Below are positions 1-5,880 of a stretch of DNA of 5,880 nt, piece by piece. The notes beneath the pieces were generated by a model that worked only from the letters and a program-made list of their open reading frames with translations, did no database searches and had not been told where the DNA came from. The number at the start of each line of letters is the position of its first letter. The first letter of the stretch is position 1. The stretch lies in assembly GCA_003854995.1 (NCBI GenBank), contig RQOI01000221.1:1-5880 (forward strand). The letters are read 5' to 3'. Source of the DNA: Candidatus Zhuqueibacterota bacterium. GTDB taxonomy: Bacteria; Zhuqueibacterota; Zhuqueibacteria; Residuimicrobiales; Krinioviventaceae. The position numbers were made by a program, and so were the translations under genes.

Positions 1-1
1 A

Positions 2-2581
2 GAGGGCTCAATCGACGGCACGCGAGAGGTTGTCATCGCCACGGACTCGTCCGGGGCAGCATCAGCCTCTGTGACGCTCGGCGAAGAGCTCGGCGAGAAC
101 AAGCTGATCGTTCATGCCGTCAGCCATTTCAATGGATCACCTTTGCAGGGCAGCCCGATCATCTTTTACGCCTCTGTACAGCTCGGGCAACCGCAGGCCA
201 TCCATGTTCTGTCCGACACCACCAATCTGATCGGCGCTGCGAACCATGCATTGCCACAGCCAATAATCGTGAAAATTGCCGATCAGGATGGCCAGGCCAT
301 AGCCGGTTTCACCGTCCAATGCCACATCAGCAGCGGTTCCGGCTCTTTTCAGGAGAATGGCGAGAGATCGATTGACCTGACAACGGATAGTGATGGCCGG
401 GCGTTCATCCGTTGGGTGCTCGGAGGACTGGGGGAACGACAGCGGTTGGTCGTCATCGCACTCGTCGATGGCAGACATTTGGCAAACTCGCCGCTGACCA
501 TTGCGGCGAGCACTGTGTCATCAACGGCAAATGAACTCGTCATCCTCTCCGGAAATGGACAGTCGGCGGCTCGCGGCGAGATTCTGCAGCATCCTTTCAT
601 CGTCAGAATCCTTGACACCTATAATGAACCGGTGGCCGGCCATTCGGTGTTCTTTTGCGTCGCCAAGGGCGATGGTGTGTTCACAGCATCAGGGACGCCA
701 AATTATACAGCAAGGACAGATGCAGATGGAAGTGCTGTGGCCTTTTTCAGACTCGGCCAGGTTGTCGGCCACAAGGCATATGAGATTGTCGTCCGATCTT
801 TTAGCGAAAGCGGCATTGAATTATTCAATTCTCCTGACACGATCTATGTGCACGGCACAGCACGCGAACTCGCCATCATCTCCGGCAATGGACAATCGCA
901 GACCGTCAATCAAATGCTGACGCCATTACGAGTGCGGCTGGCAGATGAAAACAATCTGGGCATAGCCGACGCGAACGTCGCTTTCGAGCTGTTGCAGGGG
1001 GATGTCGCCTTTCTCGATTCATTGAATCAAACGACCGATGGTGCGGGATACGCACAGATTGAGGCAAAAGTCGGCAGGCGATCTGGCAAGATCATCATCA
1101 AGGCCGTGGCGCCCGCTTTTTCCTCGACAGTCAGTTTCTTCATCCGGGCGTTGCCGGACCAGCCATTTGCGCTGCGCAAAATGAGCGGCGATGAACAGAC
1201 TGGCATCGCGCACCACCCGCTCAATCAAAAGATCGTGGTGCGATTGACCGATCAGTACGAGAACGGCATTGCGGGAAATCGCGTACTTTTTGAGACACTG
1301 CCGGGACATGGTTTCATCGCGCCGACCGCGTCGATAGAGACCGATTCAATAGGGCTCGTCAACGCCGCGTGGCAGCTGGGCTCTGTCACGCCGCAGCAAT
1401 GTCTGGCGGCAAAGACAGCCGACTTGTCGCTCGATTTTACCGCGCACGTCCTGCCCAATCAGGCGCCGGCCATTTCTGCGCCGGACAGCCTTTTCACGGC
1501 GGAAAATGATAAAGTGCGCATCCAGCTTTCGTTCACCGATGCTGAAAATGATTCGATCTCGTTCGCCATGCTGAATGGCCCGCAGGGCGCGGTCTTGCAT
1601 CCGGCCACGGCCATTTTTTCCTGGACGCCATCATATGAGCAAGCCGGTCTGCACGACATTGTCTTTCAAGCGAGGGACGAATTCGGCGCTTTTACCGCGA
1701 AATCGCTGCATGTCAGAGTGGCAAACGCCAACCGCCCACCCAAAATCGCCGACGACCAGTGTCGACCATCGCTGCGTCGACTCGGCAAAATAAAAATTCC
1801 CGCAACTGTTGATTTTCATGTGCACGCAACAGATGTGGACGGCGATGCTCTGCACTATCTCTGGCAGGTGAATGGTCACACCAAAGGTGCATCCAACAAC
1901 TATCGACTTTACACCCAGTCGACAGGATCGGGTGAAATGACAGTGCAGGCTTTGGTCTATGATCAAGAGGATACTGTCAGCACGTCCTGGACACTGGAGG
2001 TGATCACCAGCGTCGAGCTCAAATCGTTCATCGCCATGCATGTGCCTTATGCCGGCATCCGATTGACGTGGGAATCGCGTTACGAATGGGATAACACCGG
2101 CTTTAACGTGCTGCGGTCCACGCAAAAGGAAGGCCCATTCGAGACGGTCAGCGCTTTCATCGCCGCGAGGTCGGATGGAAAGTATCATTTCACCGATGAG
2201 AACATCGAATCGGGAATCACCTATTTTTATCAAGTGCAGGATGTACAATCAAATGGGGCGCGACATGCAAGCGACGTCATTCAAATTGCGCCGCCGTTGC
2301 CGGATCAGTTCGCCTTGCACCAGAACTATCCAAATCCGTTCAATCCATCGACGATCCTGCGATTTGATATCGCTGAGCCGTCTTTTGTCACCCTGGTCGT
2401 CTATGATCTGCTCGGCCGTCAGGCTCGGATGCTCATCGCCGCAGAGCTCAGACCGGGATTTCACAAAATTGCGTGGGATGGCGTGAACGACTATGGAGAG
2501 CCGGTGGCCTCTGGTCTGTATCATGCTGTGTTGGAAACGCCCGGGGGACGGTTTGTGCAAAAGATGATGCTGGTGCGGTAG
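2..2581 (+). CDS. Large multidomain secreted surface protein with Ig-like repeats and C-terminal sorting domain (5'-truncated by window)
   Basis: The frame is open to the left edge: 23 sense codons precede the GTG at base 71, and they already read as the end of an Ig-like repeat (an ATDSSGAASASVTLGEELGEN stretch), so that GTG is not the true start. Numbering from base 2, the 859 visible residues hold part of one Ig-like repeat (1-59), four invasin/Big_1-like repeats (about 67-174, 177-287, 288-385, 386-485), a cadherin-like/putative-Ig domain (486-577, FTDAEND at 511-517), a PKD-like domain (578-669, DVDGD at 611-615), an FnIII-like domain (671-764, NTGFNVLRS) and a FlgD-like/type IX-type sorting domain (767-859, NYPNPFNPST at 775-784). 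It ends in TAG. Family knowledge suggests export across the outer membrane and a surface or adhesive role; no catalytic domain is visible. The signal peptide must lie upstream. Specific ligand and function are unknown. It is convergent with the kinase gene. Confidence 0.9.
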   Translation, partial: EGSIDGTREVVIATDSSGAASASVTLGEELGENKLIVHAVSHFNGSPLQGSPIIFYASVQLGQPQAIHVLSDTTNLIGAANHALPQPIIVKIADQDGQAIAGFTVQCHISSGSGSFQENGERSIDLTTDSDGRAFIRWVLGGLGERQRLVVIALVDGRHLANSPLTIAASTVSSTANELVILSGNGQSAARGEILQHPFIVRILDTYNEPVAGHSVFFCVAKGDGVFTASGTPNYTARTDADGSAVAFFRLGQVVGHKAYEIVVRSFSESGIELFNSPDTIYVHGTARELAIISGNGQSQTVNQMLTPLRVRLADENNLGIADANVAFELLQGDVAFLDSLNQTTDGAGYAQIEAKVGRRSGKIIIKAVAPAFSSTVSFFIRALPDQPFALRKMSGDEQTGIAHHPLNQKIVVRLTDQYENGIAGNRVLFETLPGHGFIAPTASIETDSIGLVNAAWQLGSVTPQQCLAAKTADLSLDFTAHVLPNQAPAISAPDSLFTAENDKVRIQLSFTDAENDSISFAMLNGPQGAVLHPATAIFSWTPSYEQAGLHDIVFQARDEFGAFTAKSLHVRVANANRPPKIADDQCRPSLRRLGKIKIPATVDFHVHATDVDGDALHYLWQVNGHTKGASNNYRLYTQSTGSGEMTVQALVYDQEDTVSTSWTLEVITSVELKSFIAMHVPYAGIRLTWESRYEWDNTGFNVLRSTQKEGPFETVSAFIAARSDGKYHFTDENIESGITYFYQVQDVQSNGARHASDVIQIAPPLPDQFALHQNYPNPFNPSTILRFDIAEPSFVTLVVYDLLGRQARMLIAAELRPGFHKIAWDGVNDYGEPVASGLYHAVLETPGGRFVQKMMLVR
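200..1456 (+). repeat. Four tandem Ig-like (Big_1/invasin-type) repeats within the surface protein gene
   Basis: Four units of about 98-111 codons lie at roughly 200-523, 530-862, 863-1156 and 1157-1456. Each shows the same order of elements: a (L/A)xxxSGNGQS-like opening, a V(R/K)(I/L)xDxxxxxIAG strand, a TDxxGxA turn, and usually an LG motif, ending in an A/T-rich strand. Conservation is mostly at protein level. The clearest DNA echo is TCCGGAAATGGACAGTCG at 548-565 against TCCGGCAATGGACAATCG at 881-898, exactly 333 bases (111 codons) apart and differing at two of 18 positions. The units are diverged, so this is an old domain array and not a recent tandem duplication. Confidence 0.8.
2300..2578 (+). 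other. C-terminal FlgD-like / type IX secretion-type sorting domain
   Basis: The last 93 residues begin PDQFALHQNYPNPFNPST, continue with a hydrophobic strand and VYDLLGRQ, then WDGVNDYGEPVASGLYH, and end KMMLVR at the stop codon. This order of motifs is the hallmark of the C-terminal domain found on many exported proteins in FCB-group bacteria, where it is recognised as a type IX (Por) sorting signal or as a FlgD-like Ig fold. In this protein it follows an FnIII-like domain, a common pairing. Whether this organism has a type IX secretion machine cannot be seen in the window. Confidence 0.85.
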
Positions 2582-2620
2582 GAAAAATCGCGCCTGCTGA
2601 ACCCGGCGTCCTGGCAAAAG

Positions 2621-2643
2621 ACAGCGGCGCCGGCGACCGCTGT
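2621..2643 (-). terminator. Possible intrinsic terminator of the phoB-phoR operon
   Basis: A perfect 7-base inverted repeat (ACAGCGG / CCGCTGT, 2621-2627 and 2637-2643) encloses a 9-base GC-rich loop, about 30 bases past the kinase stop codon. Read leftward on the minus strand the stem is followed by CTTTTGCC, a short T-run. Read rightward it is followed by GCGCGAAATGG with no T-run. It therefore fits best as a weak terminator for the leftward operon. The short U-tract makes the call tentative. Confidence 0.4.
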
Positions 2644-2672
2644 GCGCGAAATGGCTGCCGATAAATGATCTA

Positions 2673-4106
2673 TCACACCCTCGGCAATTGAAAGCTGAAT
2701 CTCGAGCCCACGCCGATCTCGCTCTCCACGAACACTCTGCTGTGATGCGCTTCGATGATGTGTTTGACGATGGCGAGCCCCAATCCTGTCCCCCCGACTT
2801 CGCGCGACCGTTCTTTATCGACCCGATAAAAACGCTCAAAGATACGCGACAGGTGTTCCGGGGCGATGCCGCGCCCGGTGTCAGAGACGTAAATCTCAAC
2901 CTTGCCGGCGCGAACGATATAGCCCACCTCCACCCTGCCATTGATCTTGTTATACTTGACGGCATTGATCAGAAGATTTGACATTACCTGATTGAGTCTG
3001 TCGCGATCGCCGAGCACCTGGACGTTTTCTCTAACATCATTGACCAGGCGCAATTCAATGGATTGCTCAACCGCGATGTCCCGCACATCCGCGACCATCT
3101 TTTGCAGCCAGTGATGCACATCGAATGCGATGAAGGTCATTTGCATTTCACCGGATTCGATGCGCGAAATATCGATGAGATCGGTGAGCAAGTTATTCAG
3201 CCGAGCAGCTTGTCGATAGGCACTTTTGATAAACTTTCTTTTCGGCTCGGCATTCGGGTTCTGCATCAGCGTTTCAAGATAGCCCTGCAGAGTAAAAATA
3301 GGCGTTCGCAGCTCGTGCGAGACATTGCCGAGGAATTGACTTCGCATCCGTTCGAGCTTTTTCATTTGCACCATGTCATTTTTTATCCTGTCCAGCATTG
3401 CATTTAAAAGATCCGCCAACTCGCTGATTTCATCCCTGCCGGTCACATCAAATCGTTCGTCATAGTTGCCGGTCTTTATTTTTTCAGCCACAGCGGACAA
3501 CTGATGAATCTGATAGGTGAGGCGACTGGCGATGAGAAAGCTGACGACAGCCATGAGAATGAGCGCGATGCCGCTGCCCAGCATGATCTTCCAGCGCACC
3601 GCTCTGAGGACGACTTGCACTTCTTCCATCGGCAAAGCCAGACGGATATACTTGATAGCATGCGTCTTTTCGAATTCATGCAATTTGGCCACGTAAAACA
3701 TGGACTGATGCAAGGTGGCGCTCTTGCGTTCATTTTGCCCTATTCCCTTGGCGAGGGCCATCTGAATCTCGGCTCTTGTCAGATGGTTCTCCAGGAGAGA
3801 CAGAGAATCTGGAGCCACTTTCGAATCAAAAATGACCGCGCCCAAAGAGTCGATCAACGTCAAGCGATGGCCGGAACGCTGCGCATAGCGAGCCAGGTAA
3901 TCATAATCCGTCAGAGTGCGAAAATCCAGATTCAACGTGTCGAGCAGATATTCGACCTCGTCCAGTTGGGTGACCATCTGGTTGAAAATGCGCTCCCTGT
4001 AATACCTTTGAATCTCGAAGGTGGAGAGGATGCTCGCCGCCAGCGTGACGACGACCAGTAATGACAGGACAAGAAAGATTATTTTTTTTCGCAGTGAGAT
4101 GTTCAT
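2673..4106 (-). CDS. phoR: PhoR-like membrane sensor histidine kinase
   Basis: A 477-residue inner-membrane kinase that autophosphorylates on histidine and passes phosphate to the adjacent regulator. Visible parts: TM1 (about 9-28), an extracytoplasmic sensor region (about 30-172), TM2 (about 173-194), HAMP linker (about 195-246), the HisKA H-box NVSHELRTP with His264, and the HATPase_c domain with N-box Asn377/Asn381, G1 box DTGRG (409-413), F-box Phe423/Phe426 and G2 box GGTGLGL (438-444). All catalytic motifs are intact. The sensor region has the DSxGxVxxDS...NHLTRAEI...RKSATLHQSMFYVA pattern common in PhoR-type kinases with a PAS-like periplasmic fold. There is no room for a cytoplasmic PAS domain between HAMP and HisKA, unlike E. 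coli PhoR. It starts 9 bases after the regulator's stop, so the two are cotranscribed. Assignment to phosphate sensing rests on the partner regulator and the neighbouring transporter; a WalK/ResE-like role is the alternative. No strong Shine-Dalgarno is visible. Confidence 0.87.
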   Translation of the reverse strand: MNISLRKKIIFLVLSLLVVVTLAASILSTFEIQRYYRERIFNQMVTQLDEVEYLLDTLNLDFRTLTDYDYLARYAQRSGHRLTLIDSLGAVIFDSKVAPDSLSLLENHLTRAEIQMALAKGIGQNERKSATLHQSMFYVAKLHEFEKTHAIKYIRLALPMEEVQVVLRAVRWKIMLGSGIALILMAVVSFLIASRLTYQIHQLSAVAEKIKTGNYDERFDVTGRDEISELADLLNAMLDRIKNDMVQMKKLERMRSQFLGNVSHELRTPIFTLQGYLETLMQNPNAEPKRKFIKSAYRQAARLNNLLTDLIDISRIESGEMQMTFIAFDVHHWLQKMVADVRDIAVEQSIELRLVNDVRENVQVLGDRDRLNQVMSNLLINAVKYNKINGRVEVGYIVRAGKVEIYVSDTGRGIAPEHLSRIFERFYRVDKERSREVGGTGLGLAIVKHIIEAHHSRVFVESEIGVGSRFSFQLPRV

Positions 4107-4115
4107 GACGGCAGG

Positions 4116-4802
4116 CTATTCGCTTCTGAATCGGTAGCCGATGCCTTTGACCGTCTCAATAAGGTCCATATAAACGCCCAGTTTCTCACGGATCTTGCGA
4201 ATATGAACATCAACCGTGCGGTCGATGACGACCACATTATCATCCCACAGCTCATCGAGAAGAATGCTGCGCGTGATGACGCGTCCGGGACGGCGCGCCA
4301 GAAAGTGCAGAATTTCAAATTCTTTTTTGGTGAGCGTCACCTCTTTCCCATCGACGACGACCTGATAGCTGGCTGGATCGATGATCAACGCGCCAAAAGC
4401 GAGAGATTCCGATGTATCGATCATCTGCTGGTGCGTTTTGCGGAACGACTTTTTGACGCGTGCCAGCAGCTTGCGAATGGAGATTGGCTTGATGATATAA
4501 TCATCCGCTCCCAATTCGAGACCGACTATTTCATCGATTTCACTGTCTTTGGCGGTCAAAAAGATGACCGGAATGTCGGCAGTAGTTCTGTTCGCCCGTA
4601 ACTCGCGCAGCACCGTCAAGCCATCCTTCTTCGGCAGCATGATGTCGAGCAAAATGAGGTCCGGCAGCTTTTCCACGGCTTTCTTCAGCGCCTCTTCACC
4701 ATCTCGAGCTTTATAGGTCTTGTAACCCTCGGCCTCCAGATTGAACTCGAGCAGCTCGAGTATATCTTTTTCATCATCGACGAGCAGTATTTTTTTTGCC
4801 AT
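4116..4802 (-). CDS. phoB: PhoB-like OmpR-family response regulator
   Basis: A 228-residue cytoplasmic DNA-binding regulator. The receiver domain (about 3-120) has the acidic pair at Asp9-Asp10 in LLVDDE, phosphoacceptor Asp53 in LLDIMLP, Thr83 in FLTAK and Lys105 in the DYIIKP motif. The winged-helix Trans_reg_C domain (about 135-227) carries LTKKEFEILHFLA, then the recognition-helix region RTVDVHIRKIREKLG and the wing ETVKGIGYRF. Length and motifs are those of PhoB/PhoP. The ATG at 4802 (MAKKILLVDDE) is chosen because receiver domains start this way. The in-frame ATG at 4940 would add 46 basic and hydrophobic residues encoded by AT-rich control DNA and running into the Pho-box-like repeats. 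Sequence before the chosen ATG (AAAAGTTGCC) has no good Shine-Dalgarno. It is first in an operon with the kinase, and divergent from the phosphate transporter it probably controls. It may regulate its own operon from the shared region. Confidence 0.9.
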   Translation of the reverse strand: MAKKILLVDDEKDILELLEFNLEAEGYKTYKARDGEEALKKAVEKLPDLILLDIMLPKKDGLTVLRELRANRTTADIPVIFLTAKDSEIDEIVGLELGADDYIIKPISIRKLLARVKKSFRKTHQQMIDTSESLAFGALIIDPASYQVVVDGKEVTLTKKEFEILHFLARRPGRVITRSILLDELWDDNVVVIDRTVDVHIRKIREKLGVYMDLIETVKGIGYRFRSE

Positions 4803-4872
4803 GGCAACTTTTATGATAAACTCTATTTGGCTTTTCGCAAAATTAATGGTAAGATACATAGAAAGCAAGTAA

Positions 4873-4878
4873 ATTATA
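4873..4878 (-). promoter_or_regulatory. Candidate -10 element for the phoB-phoR operon
   Basis: On the minus strand this reads TATAAT, a perfect consensus -10, about 70 bases before the regulator's ATG. No good -35 lies at 16-18 bases; the sequence there is A/T homopolymer. A TTGCCA hexamer exists at 4906-4911 but leaves a 27-base spacer. The promoter may depend on an activator or a non-standard sigma factor. In DNA this AT-rich a chance match is possible. Confidence 0.35.
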
Positions 4879-4933
4879 TAGTTCTTCCGAATGAAAAAAA
4901 TGCGATGGCAAGATTTTTTATCTAGATTTTTTC

Positions 4934-4961
4934 TTAACAATTTCTTAACATAAAATTAACA
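4934..4961 (+). promoter_or_regulatory. Pho-box-like operator: three TTAACA direct repeats at 11-base period
   Basis: Perfect TTAACA hexamers occur at 4934-4939, 4945-4950 and 4956-4961, each separated by exactly 5 bases, so they lie on one face of the helix. The first two share a longer TTCTTAACA core. PhoB of E. coli and PhoP of Bacillus subtilis bind direct repeats with an 11-base period, and TTAACA matches the Bacillus PhoP half-site consensus. A degenerate fourth unit (ATCGCA, 4967-4972, three of six matching) is in phase but weak. The array lies between phoB and the phosphate transporter, oriented towards the transporter. Binding by the neighbouring regulator is inferred, not shown. Confidence 0.75.
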
Positions 4962-4981
4962 GAAATATCGCAGGAAATGAA

Positions 4982-4987
4982 TAAAAT
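4982..4987 (+). promoter_or_regulatory. Candidate -10 element for the phosphate transporter gene
   Basis: TAAAAT matches the -10 consensus at five of six positions, 20 bases after the last Pho-box hexamer. In known Pho-dependent promoters the box takes the place of the -35, with the -10 a short way downstream, which fits this layout. It would give a leader of about 70 bases before the transporter ATG. The overlapping AATAAA at 4980 (18-base spacer) is an alternative. Many similar A/T hexamers occur here, so this is tentative. Confidence 0.3.
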
Positions 4988-5066
4988 AGATCGAATGAAA
5001 GCGGACAGTGCTGTTTTGCATAAACTTTTTGCCAAAATCATAACTATTCTAAATTGAAAGTAAAAG

Positions 5067-5880
5067 ATGGAACTCTATCTCTTTGTCGTCGTCGTGCTCT
5101 TTGCGCTGGCAGCCTCGGATTTGATCGTCGGCGTCAGCAATGATGCCGTCAATTTCTTGAATTCCGCGATCGGGGCTAAAGTTGCCTCCTTCAAGGTGAT
5201 CATGATCGTCGCCAGCATCGGCATCCTGCTCGGCGTGACATTTTCGAGCGGCATGATGGAGGTGGCGCGCCGGGGCATCTTTCATCCGCAATATTTTTCA
5301 CTCCACGAGCTTTTATTCATCTTCCTCGCCGTAATGCTGACGGACGTCATGCTGCTCGACCTGTTCAGCACATTTGGCCTGCCGACGTCGACAACGGTTT
5401 CAGTCGTGTTCGAACTCCTCGGTGCGGCGGTGGCCATCTCCATGGCCAAAGTCATCGGGCTGGGGCAGAACATGGGAGCGCTGGTCACCTACATCAACAC
5501 GACCAAGGCGGTGGCGATTGTCTCCGGCATCCTGATCTCTGTGGTCGTCGCCTTCACGGTCGGCGCGATCATACAGACCATTGCTCGTTTCATTTTCACA
5601 TTCGACTATGAGAGTCGCATCCGGAAATATGGATCGCTTTTCGCCGGCGTCGCCTTTGCCATCATCATGTACTTTGCCCTGATCAAAGGCGCCAAAGGCT
5701 CTTCCTGGATGACCGATGATATGATCGCCTGGATCGTACAGCACACTGGTCTGATCCTCAGCGGCACTTTTGTCGTCTGCGCCATCCTGATGCAGCTTTT
5801 AAACTGGTTGTTCAAAGTGAATGTATTGAAGCCGGTCGTGCTCGTCGGCACAGCGGCGCTGGCCATGGCCTTTTCCGCCA
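5067..5880 (+). CDS. pit: PiT-family inorganic phosphate transporter, N-terminal part (3'-truncated by window)
   Basis: The first 271 codons of an inner-membrane carrier of the PiT/PHO4 family, which imports phosphate by cation symport. Evidence: the family signature GVSNDAVNFLNSAIG around 22-36 (Asn25-Asp26), then FSSGMMEVARRGIFHP (59-74), LTDVMLLDLF (91-100), GLPTSTTVSVVFELLGAAVA (104-123), and repeated hydrophobic spans of membrane-segment length (about 3-21, 43-60, 82-100, 106-128, 148-170, 190-206, 226-248, 254-271). The ATG at 5067 is the first in-frame start: TAA lies in frame at 5061-5063. A purine-rich GAAAG (5056-5060) is a weak ribosome site. The coding frame runs unbroken to the right edge; the second signature half and C-terminus lie outside. 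The gene is divergent from phoB, behind the TTAACA array, which suggests induction on phosphate starvation. The FSSGMMEVA and STTVSVVFELLG variants resemble the form I associate with Bacteroidetes-type members; that comparison is from memory. Confidence 0.9.
   Translation, partial: MELYLFVVVVLFALAASDLIVGVSNDAVNFLNSAIGAKVASFKVIMIVASIGILLGVTFSSGMMEVARRGIFHPQYFSLHELLFIFLAVMLTDVMLLDLFSTFGLPTSTTVSVVFELLGAAVAISMAKVIGLGQNMGALVTYINTTKAVAIVSGILISVVVAFTVGAIIQTIARFIFTFDYESRIRKYGSLFAGVAFAIIMYFALIKGAKGSSWMTDDMIAWIVQHTGLILSGTFVVCAILMQLLNWLFKVNVLKPVVLVGTAALAMAFSA

Noticed and set aside
548..898. Possible recent DNA duplication or slippage repeat in the surface-protein gene
   Set aside because: Only a short 18-base echo is conserved at the 333-base period; the rest is diverged and fits ancient Ig-domain duplication.
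2621..2643. The spacer hairpin as a terminator for the rightward surface-protein gene
   Set aside because: Read rightward there is no T-run after the stem, so it is kept only as a weak candidate for the leftward operon.
1631..2965. Two long minus-strand open frames (1631-2248 and 2249-2965)
   Set aside because: They lie mostly opposite the well-supported surface-protein gene, and the second also runs into the kinase gene in another frame. Their translations are rich in Arg, Ser and Cys with no recognisable domain, as expected of antisense shadows.
4745..4761. Perfect inverted repeat ACTCGAG-CAG-CTCGAGT
   Set aside because: It lies inside the receiver domain and is explained by the codons for a LELLEF stretch; no T-run follows and it is far from gene ends.
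4803..4940. N-terminal extension of the response regulator from an upstream in-frame ATG at 4940
   Set aside because: The extra 46 residues come from AT-rich intergenic DNA, have no receiver-domain similarity, and would make the first TTAACA repeat coding; receiver domains normally start at the MAKKILLVDDE position.
5282..5866. Minus-strand open frames opposite the phosphate transporter
   Set aside because: The plus strand encodes a clear PiT-family protein throughout; the reverse translations are low-complexity Asp/His/Arg-rich or show no known motif.

Overview
The window carries a phosphate-control locus beside the 3' end of a large modular surface protein. The combination suggests an uncultured or environmental member of the FCB superphylum and its relatives (KSB1, Calditrichota, Ignavibacteria, Zixibacteria or similar). 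The main reason is the C-terminal domain of the first protein, with the NYPNPFNPST opening and a KMMLVR-type end, which is typical of secreted proteins in those lineages. Base composition looks moderate in the genes and strongly AT-rich in the one divergent intergenic region. No lineage marker such as rRNA is present, so the taxonomic suggestion is inference.

Layout. (1) Bases 2-2581, plus strand: the 3' part of a long gene that is open at the left edge. It encodes tandem bacterial Ig-like (invasin/Big_1-type) repeats, a cadherin-like/putative-Ig domain, a PKD-like domain, an FnIII-like domain and a C-terminal FlgD-like/type IX-type sorting domain. (2) Bases 2582-2672: a short convergent spacer with a hairpin that could end the leftward operon. 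(3) Bases 4802 down to 2673, minus strand: a two-gene operon, a PhoB-type response regulator followed 9 bases later by a PhoR-type membrane histidine kinase. (4) Bases 4803-5066: an AT-rich divergent control region with three perfect TTAACA hexamers at exactly 11-base spacing, a Pho-box-like array. (5) Bases 5067-5880, plus strand: the N-terminal 271 codons of a PiT-family phosphate transporter, cut by the right edge.

How it fits together. The kinase should sense phosphate limitation at the membrane and phosphorylate the regulator. The regulator would then bind the 11-base direct repeats between the two transcription units and activate the transporter, and perhaps its own operon. PiT carriers are often thought of as low-affinity or constitutive, so a Pho-box-like array in front of one, next to phoB-phoR, is the most interesting regulatory point here. 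The surface protein is convergent with this operon and has no evident functional link to it. I saw no RNA genes, CRISPR arrays or mobile elements.
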